Positions 45,092-54,456 of a stretch of 64,000 nucleotides of DNA are shown here, in pieces (the stretch's first letter is position 1; each line of letters begins with the position of its first letter). A model generated the notes under the pieces. The model searched no databases. It saw only the letters and a list, made by a program, of their open reading frames with translations, and was not told the DNA's origin. The translations under genes were made by a program, and so were the position numbers. This DNA is from Peptostreptococcus russellii (GTDB lineage: Bacteria; Bacillota; Clostridia; Peptostreptococcales; Peptostreptococcaceae): positions 62,001 to 126,000 of the forward strand of contig NZ_FODF01000004.1 of NCBI RefSeq assembly GCF_900110295.1, written 5' to 3'.

Positions 45092-46291
45092 TTAAGCTCT
45101 TACTAATTGAGCAATTTCTTTTGCCAAAGCTCTTAATGATTCAATATCATCTTCCTTCATTGTTCCCTTAGTTTCAACTATTGTAGGAGCAACTTCAAAA
45201 TTTCCACCTTCTGATGCAAATTCTGTAAGTTCCTTAACAGCTCCTCCACTCCATCCGTATGATCCAAATATACCTAGAGCGTGGTTAGCTAGTTTGTTCA
45301 TTTTTAAAGTATATAATAACTGATTCATATTAGGGTATACTGAATTATTGTAAGTACAGCTTCCAAGAACAACTCCCTTGTACTTCCATATTTCACTTAA
45401 TATATAAGATACATGAGTCTTAGATACATCAAAGACCTTAACATTCTTTATACCTTCTTCAGCTATAAATCTTGCAAGTTGATCTGCCATCTTCTCTGTA
45501 TTTCCATACATTGAACCATAAGCTATTACTACACCTTCTTCATTAACTTGGTTTGCAAGTTTGATATATTCATCTACTATAAGTTCTGGATTGCTTCTCC
45601 AAACTATACCATGAACTGGGCATATTATATCTATATCTAATTCTTTAACTTTTTCTAGTGCTCTTGCTGCCTGCTTAGAGTACTTACCTACTATATTAGA
45701 GTAATATCTTCTTGTTTCGTCTTTAAAGAAATCGAAATTCATTTCGTCATCGAATATTGTACCATTTAATGCACCGTATCCACCGAATATATCTTGAGAG
45801 AATAATATCTTATCAGTTGACTCATAACTTACCATAGATTCTGGCCAATGTACCATTGGAGTTGTAACAAAGTTAAGTTTTCTTCTACCTAGATCAAGTG
45901 TATCTCCATTTTTAACTTCTATATAGTTCTTTATTTCTATATTAAGGTAATCATCTATCATGGCTCTTGCCTTTTTATTTGTAACTATTGTTACATCAGG
46001 ATATAATTCCATTATAGTTTTCATGCATCCTGAGTGATCTGGCTCCATGTGATGTACTACAAGATAATCTAGATTTCTACCTCCAAGATTAGCCTTTAAA
46101 TTTTCAACAAATCCATCTACCTTTATTATCTTTACTGTATCAAGTAAAGCTGTCTTTTCGTCTGTTATAAGATAAGAATTATATGCTACCCCCTCTGGAA
46201 GTGGCCACATATTTTCAAACAAGTTTGTTTCCCTATCATTTACACCCATATAATATAAATCTTCTAATATTTTTACAGAAACAGTATTCAT
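45092..46291 (-). CDS. Flavodiiron protein (FprA-type A flavoprotein)
   Basis: A 399-residue cytoplasmic enzyme that reduces O2 to water (or NO to N2O) in anaerobes, taking electrons from rubredoxin or similar. The N-terminal metallo-beta-lactamase domain carries the di-iron site: H81, E83, D85 and H86 in HHMEPDHSG, then a His in TPMVHWPES, Asp in FSQDIFG and His in CPVHGIVWR. From about residue 255 a flavodoxin domain binds FMN (AYGSMYGNTEKMA). The usual length of about 400 is met. It has its own promoter and a terminator. Confidence 0.94.
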   Translation of the reverse strand: MNTVSVKILEDLYYMGVNDRETNLFENMWPLPEGVAYNSYLITDEKTALLDTVKIIKVDGFVENLKANLGGRNLDYLVVHHMEPDHSGCMKTIMELYPDVTIVTNKKARAMIDDYLNIEIKNYIEVKNGDTLDLGRRKLNFVTTPMVHWPESMVSYESTDKILFSQDIFGGYGALNGTIFDDEMNFDFFKDETRRYYSNIVGKYSKQAARALEKVKELDIDIICPVHGIVWRSNPELIVDEYIKLANQVNEEGVVIAYGSMYGNTEKMADQLARFIAEEGIKNVKVFDVSKTHVSYILSEIWKYKGVVLGSCTYNNSVYPNMNQLLYTLKMNKLANHALGIFGSYGWSGGAVKELTEFASEGGNFEVAPTIVETKGTMKEDDIESLRALAKEIAQLVRA

Positions 46292-46379
46292 ACTTAAAAT
46301 TCTCCCTTCTAGTTATATAAACTAATAAATTATATAAATTCTTTAATAATTATTTCTTACGTTATCACACCTAGATTTT

Positions 46380-46408
46380 ATTATACAATAATTACAAAGT
46401 ATTGTCTA
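46380..46408 (-). promoter_or_regulatory. Promoter of the flavodiiron gene
   Basis: Minus strand: TAGACA (46403-46408), a 17-base spacer and TATAAT (46380-46385), giving a leader of about 80 bases. Confidence 0.75.
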
Positions 46409-46677
46409 TAAAAGTAAGCTTCTTATCCTCACTAATTATTATACACTAAAATACAATGAAAAATAAATGAATTTTACTTCAAAAACAAAGCTTTTTGTTA
46501 AATAAAATACTGTATACAATTGATACCGCTATTTCATTATACCCCCTATTTTTTTATTTTAATCGATTATTTTTATTTTTTTATTGCTATATTTCATTTC
46601 AATTAATAATGTTTAATATTTATCTTTTTATATCTTAAAAAATAACTTTTTCATAGATTTTTTTCTTAAAGCTAATT

Positions 46678-46716
46678 AAGAAAACGTCAAATTTTACAAT
46701 TTGACGTTTTCTTTTT
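46678..46716. terminator. Palindromic hairpin in the gap before the flavodiiron gene
   Basis: AAGAAAACGTCAAAT and ATTTGACGTTTTCTT form a perfect 15-bp stem. The T run is on the plus-strand side, while the nearest genes run on the minus strand. It probably ends the ATPase operon (stop at 46867) as a bidirectional hairpin. The rest of 46410-46866 is AT-rich with no gene seen. Confidence 0.65.
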
Positions 46717-46866
46717 ATCTATAATTTTCATATTAATAGCTACACTACTTTTCTATATCTTTATACTTTTTTCTGCTAATCTTTATATTTTTTCAATAAT
46801 ATTTATTTTTTCTATCAAAGCATTTCACTTTATATTTTATTTTTATAAAATATATTTTTTACTTTT

Positions 46867-47637
46867 TTATCCTATTTTTTCTCCAGCTCTTAACGCCCTT
46901 CTCATTTCTTGTATTATATTATCCATCTCCTCAAGTTCTTTTAACTTTTCTTTTTCTTCCTTGCTTGTCTCTATTATATCTGAAATTCCACCATTTTTTA
47001 TAACTATTCTTTTATCAGCTATTAAGGCAAGAGTTGGATCATGAGTTGCCATCAAAACAATTTTATCTGATGAAATCAACAGCTCAAGAGCTTTTTTTCT
47101 ATCTATACCTGCATTTTCTATTTCATCTATCAACACAATAGGAGAAGATGAAAGTATAGCTGTATCTGCTATCATAAGAGCTCTTGACTGACCACCACTT
47201 AAAGCTGTTATCTGCGTATCTATATTAAACTGTTCACCAGCTAATTTATTTGCCTCTTCTATTATTTTTTCTATTGTCTTATCAATATCTTCAACCATTC
47301 TACTCTTGGCATGCATTTCTAGAAAATCTTTGACAGACAAATCCATTACAAAATTCATATTCTGTGACAACTGTGCTACCAATTTGTTATTTGAGGAAAA
47401 TCTCCATTTATCCTTAGCTTTTTCTCCATTTATCAAGATGCTTCTTTCTGTTGGAGTATCATTTTGTGCCACCCACTCAATATCTGCAAGAAGCCTTGAT
47501 TTTCCTGAACCAGTTGCACCTACTATGGCTATCATTTCAGATTTATTTATATCCAGTCTTTCAAATTTTTCTTTAACTCCATTTTTATCTCTGCCAGCTA
47601 TAATGCTTAAAGACTTTACTCCCTCATCTTCTTGAAT
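46867..47637 (-). CDS. ABC-type ATPase lacking a canonical start codon
   Basis: A cytoplasmic ABC-class ATPase without membrane domain. From the first in-frame ATG (47533-47535) it is 222 residues: Walker A GATGSGKS at 6-13, signature LSGGQSRAL, Walker B IVLIDE, H-loop MATHDP. The coding pattern clearly extends upstream through about 34 more codons (VKSLSIIAGRDKNG and onward to the ATG) to the stop of the preceding gene. No ATG, GTG or TTG occurs in that stretch, and the ATG before Walker A has no ribosome site. Either an ATT start is used or one extra A after ATG at 47641 breaks the frame. Last gene of the operon. Confidence 0.7.
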   Translation of the reverse strand: MQEDEGVKSLSIIAGRDKNGVKEKFERLDINKSEMIAIVGATGSGKSRLLADIEWVAQNDTPTERSILINGEKAKDKWRFSSNNKLVAQLSQNMNFVMDLSVKDFLEMHAKSRMVEDIDKTIEKIIEEANKLAGEQFNIDTQITALSGGQSRALMIADTAILSSSPIVLIDEIENAGIDRKKALELLISSDKIVLMATHDPTLALIADKRIVIKNGGISDIIETSKEEKEKLKELEEMDNIIQEMRRALRAGEKIG

Positions 47638-47868
47638 TCATAAAAATTCCTTCATCTGTTTTATATATTCATAAAAATCTATTAACAGCTTATTTAAATC
47701 TAAAGCCATATTTTCTATTTCATCTTCTGAAAACTCATTTAAATATTCTTCAAAGCTATATTCTTCTTTTCCTTTTATATCCAAGGAGTTTTCTTCAAAG
47801 AAAGAAAGTACAAATGGATATTTTTCTATTATCTCTTTTAATTTTTTATCTTTCAACTTATTTCTCAT
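47638..47868 (-). CDS. Small DUF1858-like protein
   Basis: A 76-residue acidic protein. LKEIIEKYPFVLSFFEENSLD resembles the start of DUF1858 domains, which also occurs at the N-terminus of the solute-binding-fold protein in this operon, here followed by SFEEYLNEFSEDEIE. It may be a small adaptor. It overlaps the GTPase gene by 11 bases, and its TGA is in frame with the following ATPase coding sequence. Confidence 0.65.
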   Translation of the reverse strand: MRNKLKDKKLKEIIEKYPFVLSFFEENSLDIKGKEEYSFEEYLNEFSEDEIENMALDLNKLLIDFYEYIKQMKEFL

Positions 47869-48562
47869 TTTCTTCCCCCAAATCCATCTTTCTTACATTT
47901 CCCATCTGATATTGTTCACCTATTCTTGTTTCTCCAAGACAATAGGAACAAAGTGCTGATGGCATTGGAAATCTCAACTTCATACCCTTCACCGTATCTA
48001 TTTCTTTCTTTTCTTCAAGAAGCAATCTACTTAATTCGTATGCTCCTTGTCCTGTAAGCCCATTTATATGCATAGTTATTGATGTTGGATTTACTGAATT
48101 TACCTTTGACTCAAATACTTCTCTTTCTGCCTGAGATACTATATCTCCTTTGGTTATAACTACTATATCTGCTGCTCTCAGCATTGGACCAATTTTTTTA
48201 GGAGTGTTGATTCCCGAAAGATTATCGATTACACAAATACCTTTTATATCCTTGATATATGGAGAGCATCTGTTGCAAAGACCTGCTGACTCCGTTATCA
48301 AAAGATCTAGTCCTTTTTCTTTTCCCCACTTCACTATCTCTTCTATATTTGAAACAAAGAAATGGTCTGGACAAAGAGAACCTGAAAGCCCCTTTTTCAC
48401 AGGAATATCAGCTTTTGCGTATATCAAATCATCATCTGTATATAGGCAATCAAATTTAACTACTCCAACTTTTATATTTTGTCTTTTCAATGCGTCAATT
48501 GTTTTCATTATTACACTAGTCTTTCCAGATGATGGAGGACCAGAAAATACTACTAAATTCAT
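47858..48562 (-). CDS. HypB/CobW-like metal-chaperone GTPase
   Basis: A 234-residue SIMIBI-class GTPase. Walker A GPPSSGKT lies at 8-15 and a TKGD guanine-specificity motif at 137-140. Two Cys pairs, C96-N-R-C99 after ITESAG and C205-S-Y-C208 near the end, suggest metal or cluster binding. HypB, UreG and CobW relatives insert nickel or other metals into enzymes. Here the client is unknown. The start has a GGAG-like site. It overlaps the small DUF1858-like gene and lies in an operon with a solute-binding-fold protein and an ABC-type ATPase. Confidence 0.78.
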   Translation of the reverse strand: MNLVVFSGPPSSGKTSVIMKTIDALKRQNIKVGVVKFDCLYTDDDLIYAKADIPVKKGLSGSLCPDHFFVSNIEEIVKWGKEKGLDLLITESAGLCNRCSPYIKDIKGICVIDNLSGINTPKKIGPMLRAADIVVITKGDIVSQAEREVFESKVNSVNPTSITMHINGLTGQGAYELSRLLLEEKKEIDTVKGMKLRFPMPSALCSYCLGETRIGEQYQMGNVRKMDLGEENEK

Positions 48563-48684
48563 TTTTTTCTCCTTTTAAAATACTTTTTCTTTTACCATAG
48601 CTATGTTCTTTTAACTCAGCCCCTGCTTTAAGCCTTTTACAATTTCTTGCATAATTTTAAAATAACCATGCGCTTTTAGCTTTT

Positions 48685-49950
48685 TTATTTTATAATCTCT
48701 TTATTAAACTTATATTCTAACTCTTTTAGTAAGCTTCCCATATCATGCTTTTCTATAAATTCCCAACCAATCCACTTGAATTTTTGATTTTCCTCAAGAT
48801 GATTATCTACTTCCTTATTAGTAGAAGGGAATTTCCCATTTGCCGAAAATATATTTCCTATTTGAGGAGACATAAAAAAGTCCACTATTGCTTGTAAGGA
48901 TTTCTTTTTTTCTTTTTTAGCAATCATAAATATTGGACTTATTATTGCACCGTCTTTAGGCCATACTGCTACCTGGCTGTTCTCATCTATCATCTTTGTG
49001 AAAAAATAAGGTATAATACTAACTGTTGGAGTATTAGAGTTATTTTTTCTTCTTGATTTCACCATTTCTGCTGGATGTAAGTTTTTCATATATGACCTTG
49101 CTAACTTAGAAATTCCATCTTCACCATATTCTCTATAAATAGTAAGTATCAGCGCATTAAATAAATCCAAATCTCCCACTGGTATTGCCACAGAATCTTC
49201 AAATTCTTCACTTAATAAATCCTCCCAAGTTTGAGGTATTTTTCTTCCATTTAATTCATTTTTATTTACCAAAAAGACAGCTGGCACTACACCTGTAATT
49301 AAATATCTTTTTTTAGGATCTCTAAGATCTATATAATCATTGCAAAAATCCTTATTTATCTCATCTGTAGAAGCTTCAAAAACATCTCTCTCCATAAATT
49401 GCCCCATAAGCTCTTTATCAAAGAATAAATCAAAGCCTGCTGACATCAATATATCTGGAATTTCATCTATTTTACCTGTTTTAACCTGTTCTTTTATCCA
49501 ATCAAGACCCATATTTGCAGATTTCAAATCATACTCAATAGAATAGTCAAATGAGCTTCTATTTTTTTCAAGCCATTCATTAAAAGACTCTACTAAGGGA
49601 ATTCTAATTGGACAAGGAAGAACTCCTTCAACATTAATATCTGCCTTTTTCTTTTTAGAGTTTAATGTTCCCAATAAATCTCTATCTACACTTTCTCTTT
49701 CACTCTTTAAAAAAGATAGTAATCTCTCCTCATATATTTCTACATTTATTTTCTTTAATTTCAATGCCATTGAAAGACTTATATTCTTTGACATACTATT
49801 AAATATATTAGAATCTTTAAACTGCTCAAAGCCATTAGCAATTAAAAAGTCCAAGGCTTTGGGATTTTTCTTCACTATGTCATAAATCTTATCATTTACT
49901 GAAAAATAATTATTCATTTTTATCCTCTTTTCTTTATTTATAATTCTCAT
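48685..49950 (-). CDS. DUF1858 plus solute-binding-fold protein without signal peptide
   Basis: A 421-residue protein. After a lysine-rich start comes a DUF1858-like domain (about 12-80: NDKIYDIVKKNPKALDFLIANGFEQF and SLSMALKLKKINVEIYEERLLSFL). From about residue 110 it resembles the type 2 periplasmic-binding fold of iron/ABC solute-binding proteins, with VPAVFLVNKNEL, PQTWEDLLSEEFEDSVAIP and the later IVDFFMSPQIGNIFSANGKFPST. No signal peptide or lipobox is present, so it is cytoplasmic. An in-frame ATG at about codon 12 (MNNYFSV) is an alternative start. It heads the operon with the GTPase and ATPase. Confidence 0.72.
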   Translation of the reverse strand: MRIINKEKRIKMNNYFSVNDKIYDIVKKNPKALDFLIANGFEQFKDSNIFNSMSKNISLSMALKLKKINVEIYEERLLSFLKSERESVDRDLLGTLNSKKKKADINVEGVLPCPIRIPLVESFNEWLEKNRSSFDYSIEYDLKSANMGLDWIKEQVKTGKIDEIPDILMSAGFDLFFDKELMGQFMERDVFEASTDEINKDFCNDYIDLRDPKKRYLITGVVPAVFLVNKNELNGRKIPQTWEDLLSEEFEDSVAIPVGDLDLFNALILTIYREYGEDGISKLARSYMKNLHPAEMVKSRRKNNSNTPTVSIIPYFFTKMIDENSQVAVWPKDGAIISPIFMIAKKEKKKSLQAIVDFFMSPQIGNIFSANGKFPSTNKEVDNHLEENQKFKWIGWEFIEKHDMGSLLKELEYKFNKEIIK

Positions 49951-50148
49951 TTATATATACCTATTTAATATTTATTATTTTTTATACCACTATTTAAATT
50001 AACTTTTCTATAAATAGATTACTATAACTATCTTTTTTTTTCAGTTGCATTTGCAACATAATTAATAAAAATCAACAACTACACTATATATATGCTAGAA
50101 AAGTAAATTATTGCTATCTTTATTGTTTATTGACTTGCTTAAGTGTGT

Positions 50149-50157
50149 TATAATGAT
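50149..50157 (+). promoter_or_regulatory. Extended -10 promoter of dcd
   Basis: TGTTATAAT fits an extended -10 (TATAAT at 50149-50154), about 88 bases before the dcd ATG. A TTGACT lies only 13 bases upstream, too close for an ordinary -35. Confidence 0.5.
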
Positions 50158-50241
50158 AAAAAGATATGGTGATTTCAACGATTATGACTTTTAATTTATC
50201 ATTTTCGTTTTTGATTAATAATTTTTATAGAGGTGGAAATA

Positions 50242-50766
50242 ATGATTTTATCTGGTAAAGAAATATTAAAAAATGTAGAGTCTGGTGACATTATAATAGA
50301 ACCTTTTAATAAGGATAATGTAAATCCAAACAGCTACAATCTTTCATTAAGCAATGAACTTTTGGTATATGAAAATGAAGTTTTAGATATGAAGGTTCCA
50401 AATCCTGCTAAGAAAATAACTATTCCTGAAGAAGGGCTTCTTCTTGAACCTAATAAATTATACCTAGGTAGAACAAATGAATTTACTAAAACAGAAAAAT
50501 TTGTACCTATGTTAGAAGGAAGATCTTCAACAGGAAGATTGGGTCTTTTTATTCATGTTACTGCTGGTTTCGGTGATATTGGATTTGCAGGATACTGGAC
50601 TCTTGAAATATTCTGCGTTCAGCCTATAAGAATATATCCTGATACTCAAATCTGCCAGATTTATTATCATGATATTCATGGTGACTACGACCTTTATTCT
50701 AGTGGAAAGTATCAAAATAACAAGGGTATTCAACCTTCACTTATGTATAAAGACTTTGAAAAGTAG
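50242..50766 (+). CDS. dcd: dCTP deaminase
   Basis: Dcd converts dCTP to dUTP and ammonia, feeding thymidylate synthesis. The 174-residue homotrimeric enzyme has the RSSTGRLG motif at 94-101, HVTAGFGDIGFAGYWTLEI with catalytic Glu122, and the C-terminal QNNKGIQPS. The ATG at 50242-50244, six bases after GAGGTGG, is preferred over a GTG nine bases earlier that lies inside the ribosome site. The gene is monocistronic, with its own promoter and a strong terminator. A bifunctional dCTP deaminase/dUTPase cannot be excluded by eye. Confidence 0.92.
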   Translation: MILSGKEILKNVESGDIIIEPFNKDNVNPNSYNLSLSNELLVYENEVLDMKVPNPAKKITIPEEGLLLEPNKLYLGRTNEFTKTEKFVPMLEGRSSTGRLGLFIHVTAGFGDIGFAGYWTLEIFCVQPIRIYPDTQICQIYYHDIHGDYDLYSSGKYQNNKGIQPSLMYKDFEK

Positions 50767-50776
50767 AACTAAAAAT

Positions 50777-50804
50777 GCTTGCCTATTTGGGCAAGCTATT
50801 TTTT
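50777..50804 (+). terminator. Terminator of dcd
   Basis: GCTTGCC pairs with GGCAAGC around a five-base loop, followed by ATTTTTT, starting 11 bases past the stop codon. Confidence 0.9.
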
Positions 50805-50852
50805 GCAATAAAATAAGACATAAGGGCAAGTGCTTGCCTTTGATGTCTTATT
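50805..50852 (-). terminator. Terminator of nfo
   Basis: AATAAGACAT-AAGGGCAAG pairs with CTTGCCTTTGATGTCTTATT in a long hairpin; TTTTATT follows on the minus strand. It converges with the dcd terminator. Confidence 0.8.
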
Positions 50853-50940
50853 GATCTGGCTGTTTTTAACAGTTATATTTATTTTTAATAATATAGCTGG
50901 AGTTTAAAACTTATCCCTAAAAAATCCAGATTCTAAAGCT

Positions 50941-51774
50941 CTATTTATCCTCAAGAGTTCTAAGAAGTTCTATCTCCTCTTTATATCCAGAAAAATCATT
51001 AGGTGTCTCCAAAATCATAGGTAGAGTCTTTAAGTATGGATGATTGACTATATTTTTAAATGTATCAATTCCAAGATATCCCTCTCCTATTTTTTCATGT
51101 CTATCCTTATGACTTCCTCTTTCATTTTTGCTATCATTTAAATGAAGTGCCTTTAATTTATCAAGTCCTATTATTTTATCAAACTCCTCAAGAACTTCAT
51201 CAAGATTATAAATTATGTCATATCCACCATCGCTTATGTGACAAGTATCTAGGCATACTCCTACTTTATCACTTAGTTCAACTTTATCTATTATAGACTT
51301 AATTTCTTCAAAGTTTCTACCTATTTCAGTACCCTTGCCTGCCATTGTTTCAAGAAGAACAGTAGTTGTCATATCTTTTTTTAATACTTTATTTAAAACA
51401 TCTGCTATTAAATTAACTCCCAAATCTACACCCTGCTTTACATGACTACCTGGATGAAAATTGTAATAGTTTCCTGGAATAAGTTCCATTTTGGCTAAAT
51501 CTTCATTCATAGCCATTAAAGCGAATTCTCTAGTTTTTTCAGTTGCACTTGCTGCATTTAATGTATACGGAGCATGTGCTACAAGTTTTCCAAAGTCGTT
51601 TTCCTTTATATATTCATTAAATTCTTTTACGTCTTTCATATCTACATCTTTTGCTTTTCCGCCTCTAGGGTTTCTTGTAAAGAATGCAAAAGTATTAGCT
51701 CCCATTGCTTTTGCTTCTCTTGCCATTGCCATAAAACCATTTGATACGGATAAATGTGATCCTATATATAACAT
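50941..51774 (-). CDS. nfo: Deoxyribonuclease IV (endonuclease IV)
   Basis: Endonuclease IV is the zinc-dependent AP endonuclease of base excision repair. The 277-residue TIM-barrel protein starts [11 protein letters not shown] and contains the family blocks [66 protein letters not shown] and ILETPND, which carry the His, Glu and Asp ligands of the three zinc ions. The start has GGAGG upstream. It is transcribed separately from the rib genes. Confidence 0.96.
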   Translation of the reverse strand: MLYIGSHLSVSNGFMAMAREAKAMGANTFAFFTRNPRGGKAKDVDMKDVKEFNEYIKENDFGKLVAHAPYTLNAASATEKTREFALMAMNEDLAKMELIPGNYYNFHPGSHVKQGVDLGVNLIADVLNKVLKKDMTTTVLLETMAGKGTEIGRNFEEIKSIIDKVELSDKVGVCLDTCHISDGGYDIIYNLDEVLEEFDKIIGLDKLKALHLNDSKNERGSHKDRHEKIGEGYLGIDTFKNIVNHPYLKTLPMILETPNDFSGYKEEIELLRTLEDK

Positions 51775-51854
51775 GGGTATCCTCCTTTTAAAATTACAAC
51801 TACACTTAGATATAACATATTTATATTATACCCAATTATAGCATGTAATTAACA

Positions 51855-51890
51855 AAACAAAAGGAAAGCAGATGCTTTCCTTTTGTTTCT
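51855..51890. terminator. Symmetric terminator between nfo and the rib operon
   Basis: AAACAAAAGGAAAGCA and TGCTTTCCTTTTGTTT form a 16-bp perfect stem with a two-base core. It lies about 190 bases beyond ribH and can end that operon. The sequence from 51891 to 52079 is AT-rich with no gene. Confidence 0.85.
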
Positions 51891-52079
51891 AATCTTACTT
51901 TTATTAGTTTTTCTACTATTAAAATCCTATTAATCTCAAGATATATTTGATTTCGCTTTTTATTAATTCTTATTATTTAATATTTGAAAGTTTACACTTT
52001 ATTTTTAAAGTTTTATATTTTTATATTTAAATTTATTAAAAACATCTAATTTTATTTTTTTAATATAAATAAGCTCTTT

Positions 52080-52541
52080 TTAAAGTTCTCTCATAAGATT
52101 TATCATTTCTATTGCTCCTGTTGCAACATCAAATCCCTTATTTCCAGCTTTTGTCCCTGCTCTTTCAATTGCCTGTTCAATATTTTCTGTTGTTAAAACT
52201 CCAAACATTACAGGAAGTTCATGTTTTAATGAAATCTGAGCAATACCTTTTGATACTTCATTGCATACATAGTCATAATGGCTTGTACTTCCACGAATAA
52301 CCGCACCTAAGCATATTATAGCATCATACTTCTTACTAGATGCCATCTTAGAAGCTATTAAAGGTATTTCAAATGCTCCTGGAACCCAAGCTATATCTAT
52401 ATCATCACTTTCTACTCCATGTCTTTTTAGAGCATCCATAGAGCCATCCAATAGTTTGGATACTATAAACTCATTAAATCTTGCTGCTACTATTCCTATT
52501 TTTATCTTGTCTGCTACTAACTTTCCTTCATATAAATTCAT
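52080..52541 (-). CDS. ribH: 6,7-Dimethyl-8-ribityllumazine synthase
   Basis: RibH joins 5-amino-6-ribitylamino-uracil and 3,4-dihydroxy-2-butanone phosphate to lumazine, the penultimate riboflavin step. The 153-residue product shows [15 protein letters not shown], the VPGAFEIPL motif, [19 protein letters not shown] with the catalytic His, and [27 protein letters not shown]. It forms large icosahedral or pentameric assemblies. Last gene of the operon, ten bases after ribBA, with GGGGG upstream of the ATG. Confidence 0.97.
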   Translation of the reverse strand: MNLYEGKLVADKIKIGIVAARFNEFIVSKLLDGSMDALKRHGVESDDIDIAWVPGAFEIPLIASKMASSKKYDAIICLGAVIRGSTSHYDYVCNEVSKGIAQISLKHELPVMFGVLTTENIEQAIERAGTKAGNKGFDVATGAIEMINLMREL

Positions 52542-52551
52542 TTTTTTCCCC

Positions 52552-53769
52552 CTATTTTCCTACTACATTCTTTAATTCTAAAATATGTCCCATTTTCTCT
52601 TTTTTAGTCTTTAAATAATTTTTATCATGTTCATTTGCCTGAACTTCTATTGCTCTTCTCTCTTTTATATCTATTCCATAATCCTTCAGTTGCTCTATTT
52701 TATCTGGATTGTTAGTAAGAATGTTTAAACTTTTCACTCCAAGATCCTTTAAAATTTGAGCCGCTATATAATACTCTCTCATATCGGCTTCAAAGCCTAA
52801 TGCTAAATTTGCTTCTAAAGTATCCATACCTTTTTCTTGTAAAGCATATGCCTTTAACTTGTTTATTAAGCCTATTCCTCTTCCCTCTTGTCTCATATAT
52901 AGCAGGATACCTCTTCCCTCTTTTTCTATTTCACTCATTGCAAAGTTAAGTTGTTCGCCGCAGTCACACTTGAGAGATGAGAATACATCTCCAGTTAAAC
53001 ATTCTGAATGAACTCTGCAAAGAACATCCTCTCCATCAGATATATCACCCTTTACAAGAGCTATGTGATGTTCACCGTTCAACAAATTAATATATCCGTA
53101 TGCCTTAAAATCTCCGTATTTTGTAGGTATATATGCCTCTACTGATTTTTCTACTAATTTATCATTCTTTTTTCTATATTCTTGAAGTTTTTTTATTGTA
53201 GTGAACTTTATATCCCATTTTTTAGCAAGTTCTATAAGCTCAGTTTTTCTCATCATGGTACCGTCATCTTTCATAATCTCACAGCAAAGACCTATTTCTT
53301 CAAGCCCTGCTATTTTTAGCAAATCTACAGTTGCCTCTGTATGACCATTTCTCTCTAGTACTCCATTGTCCTTTGCTTTTAACGGAAACATATGTCCAGG
53401 TCTTCTAAAATCTGAAGGCTTTGCTCTTTTTTCAATTGCCTTTCTAGCTGTATATCCTCTCTCTTCTGCAGATATTCCAGTTGTAGTATCAATATGATCT
53501 ATAGATACTGTAAAGGCAGTTTCATGATTATCAGTATTATCTGTAACCATTTGAGAAAGATTTAACTTTTGGCAATATTCCTTGCTCATAGGCATACATA
53601 TCAGCCCTTTACCATGAACAGCCATAAAGTTCACATTTTCAGTTGTTGCAAATTCTGCAGCACATATAAAATCTCCTTCATTTTCCCTATCTTCGTCATC
53701 TGTAACAAGAACTATCTTACCTTTTCTTAAATCTTCTACAACCTCTTCAATACTGTTAAATTTAAACAT
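52552..53769 (-). CDS. ribBA: Bifunctional DHBP synthase/GTP cyclohydrolase II
   Basis: A 405-residue fusion. Residues 1-200 are RibB, making 3,4-dihydroxy-2-butanone phosphate from ribulose 5-phosphate ([38 protein letters not shown]). Residues 205-400 are RibA, GTP cyclohydrolase II, with the zinc cysteines in [18 protein letters not shown] and the active-site [11 protein letters not shown]. Both catalytic halves look intact. The gene sits 27 bases after ribE in the operon. Confidence 0.97.
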   Translation of the reverse strand: MFKFNSIEEVVEDLRKGKIVLVTDDEDRENEGDFICAAEFATTENVNFMAVHGKGLICMPMSKEYCQKLNLSQMVTDNTDNHETAFTVSIDHIDTTTGISAEERGYTARKAIEKRAKPSDFRRPGHMFPLKAKDNGVLERNGHTEATVDLLKIAGLEEIGLCCEIMKDDGTMMRKTELIELAKKWDIKFTTIKKLQEYRKKNDKLVEKSVEAYIPTKYGDFKAYGYINLLNGEHHIALVKGDISDGEDVLCRVHSECLTGDVFSSLKCDCGEQLNFAMSEIEKEGRGILLYMRQEGRGIGLINKLKAYALQEKGMDTLEANLALGFEADMREYYIAAQILKDLGVKSLNILTNNPDKIEQLKDYGIDIKERRAIEVQANEHDKNYLKTKKEKMGHILELKNVVGK

Positions 53770-53796
53770 TTTTTATCTCCCTTTTCATATATATAT

Positions 53797-54456
53797 TTAA
53801 AAACCATTTTCTATTAAAAATTTCATATCTATATTACTTTCTTTACTTTTTTCTTTGCTAATGTCTCCATCTAAATACAGAAGTTTTTCTACATACTTAG
53901 CTATACAGTCATTCTCTATATTTACTCTACTTCCTATTTTTTTCTCAGATAAATTACTAGCAGCTCTTGTATGCGGGATAACGGATACGCTAAAATCTTT
54001 ATCGTTTTCTTCTGCAACTGTGAGACTTATTCCATCAATTGCCACTGAACCCTTTTCTATAATATATTTTAAAATTTTCTCATTTGCTTCTATACAGTAC
54101 CAAACTGCATTATCGTCTTTTTTAATGGATTTTATTTTACCTACACCATCAATATGTCCAGATACAATATGTCCCCCCAACCTAGTACTTAACTTTAAAG
54201 CTCTTTCTAGATTAACTCTTGAGCCCTTTTTTAACTCTCCAAGAGACGACCTTTTCAAACTTTCATGCATTATATCTGCAGAGAAAGATTTGCTGGATAT
54301 ATCTGTTACTGTAAGGCATACTCCATTTACTGAAATGCTGTCTCCGATTTTACTTTCTTCAAGGACTTTTTCAGCCTCTATAGTAAAAATTGCTGAGTTT
54401 GTAGAATTTTTGATACTACTTACTCTTCCAACTTCCTCTACTATTCCTGTAAACAT
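53797..54456 (-). CDS. ribE: Riboflavin synthase alpha subunit
   Basis: Riboflavin synthase dismutates two lumazine molecules into riboflavin. The 219-residue product is two tandem lumazine-binding barrels: MFTGIVEEVGRV with SVNGVCLTV in the first, and GHIVSGHIDGVGKI with SVAIDGISLTVAE in the second. The gene starts 16 bases inside the end of ribD. The internal repeat symmetry is clear by eye. Confidence 0.96.
   Translation of the reverse strand: MFTGIVEEVGRVSSIKNSTNSAIFTIEAEKVLEESKIGDSISVNGVCLTVTDISSKSFSADIMHESLKRSSLGELKKGSRVNLERALKLSTRLGGHIVSGHIDGVGKIKSIKKDDNAVWYCIEANEKILKYIIEKGSVAIDGISLTVAEENDKDFSVSVIPHTRAASNLSEKKIGSRVNIENDCIAKYVEKLLYLDGDISKEKSKESNIDMKFLIENGF

Noticed and set aside
47638-47640. 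In-frame TGA between the DUF1858-like peptide and the ATPase as selenocysteine codon
   Set aside because: No convincing SECIS-like hairpin follows, the position is a domain linker, and a normal stop plus a damaged or non-standard start explains it better.
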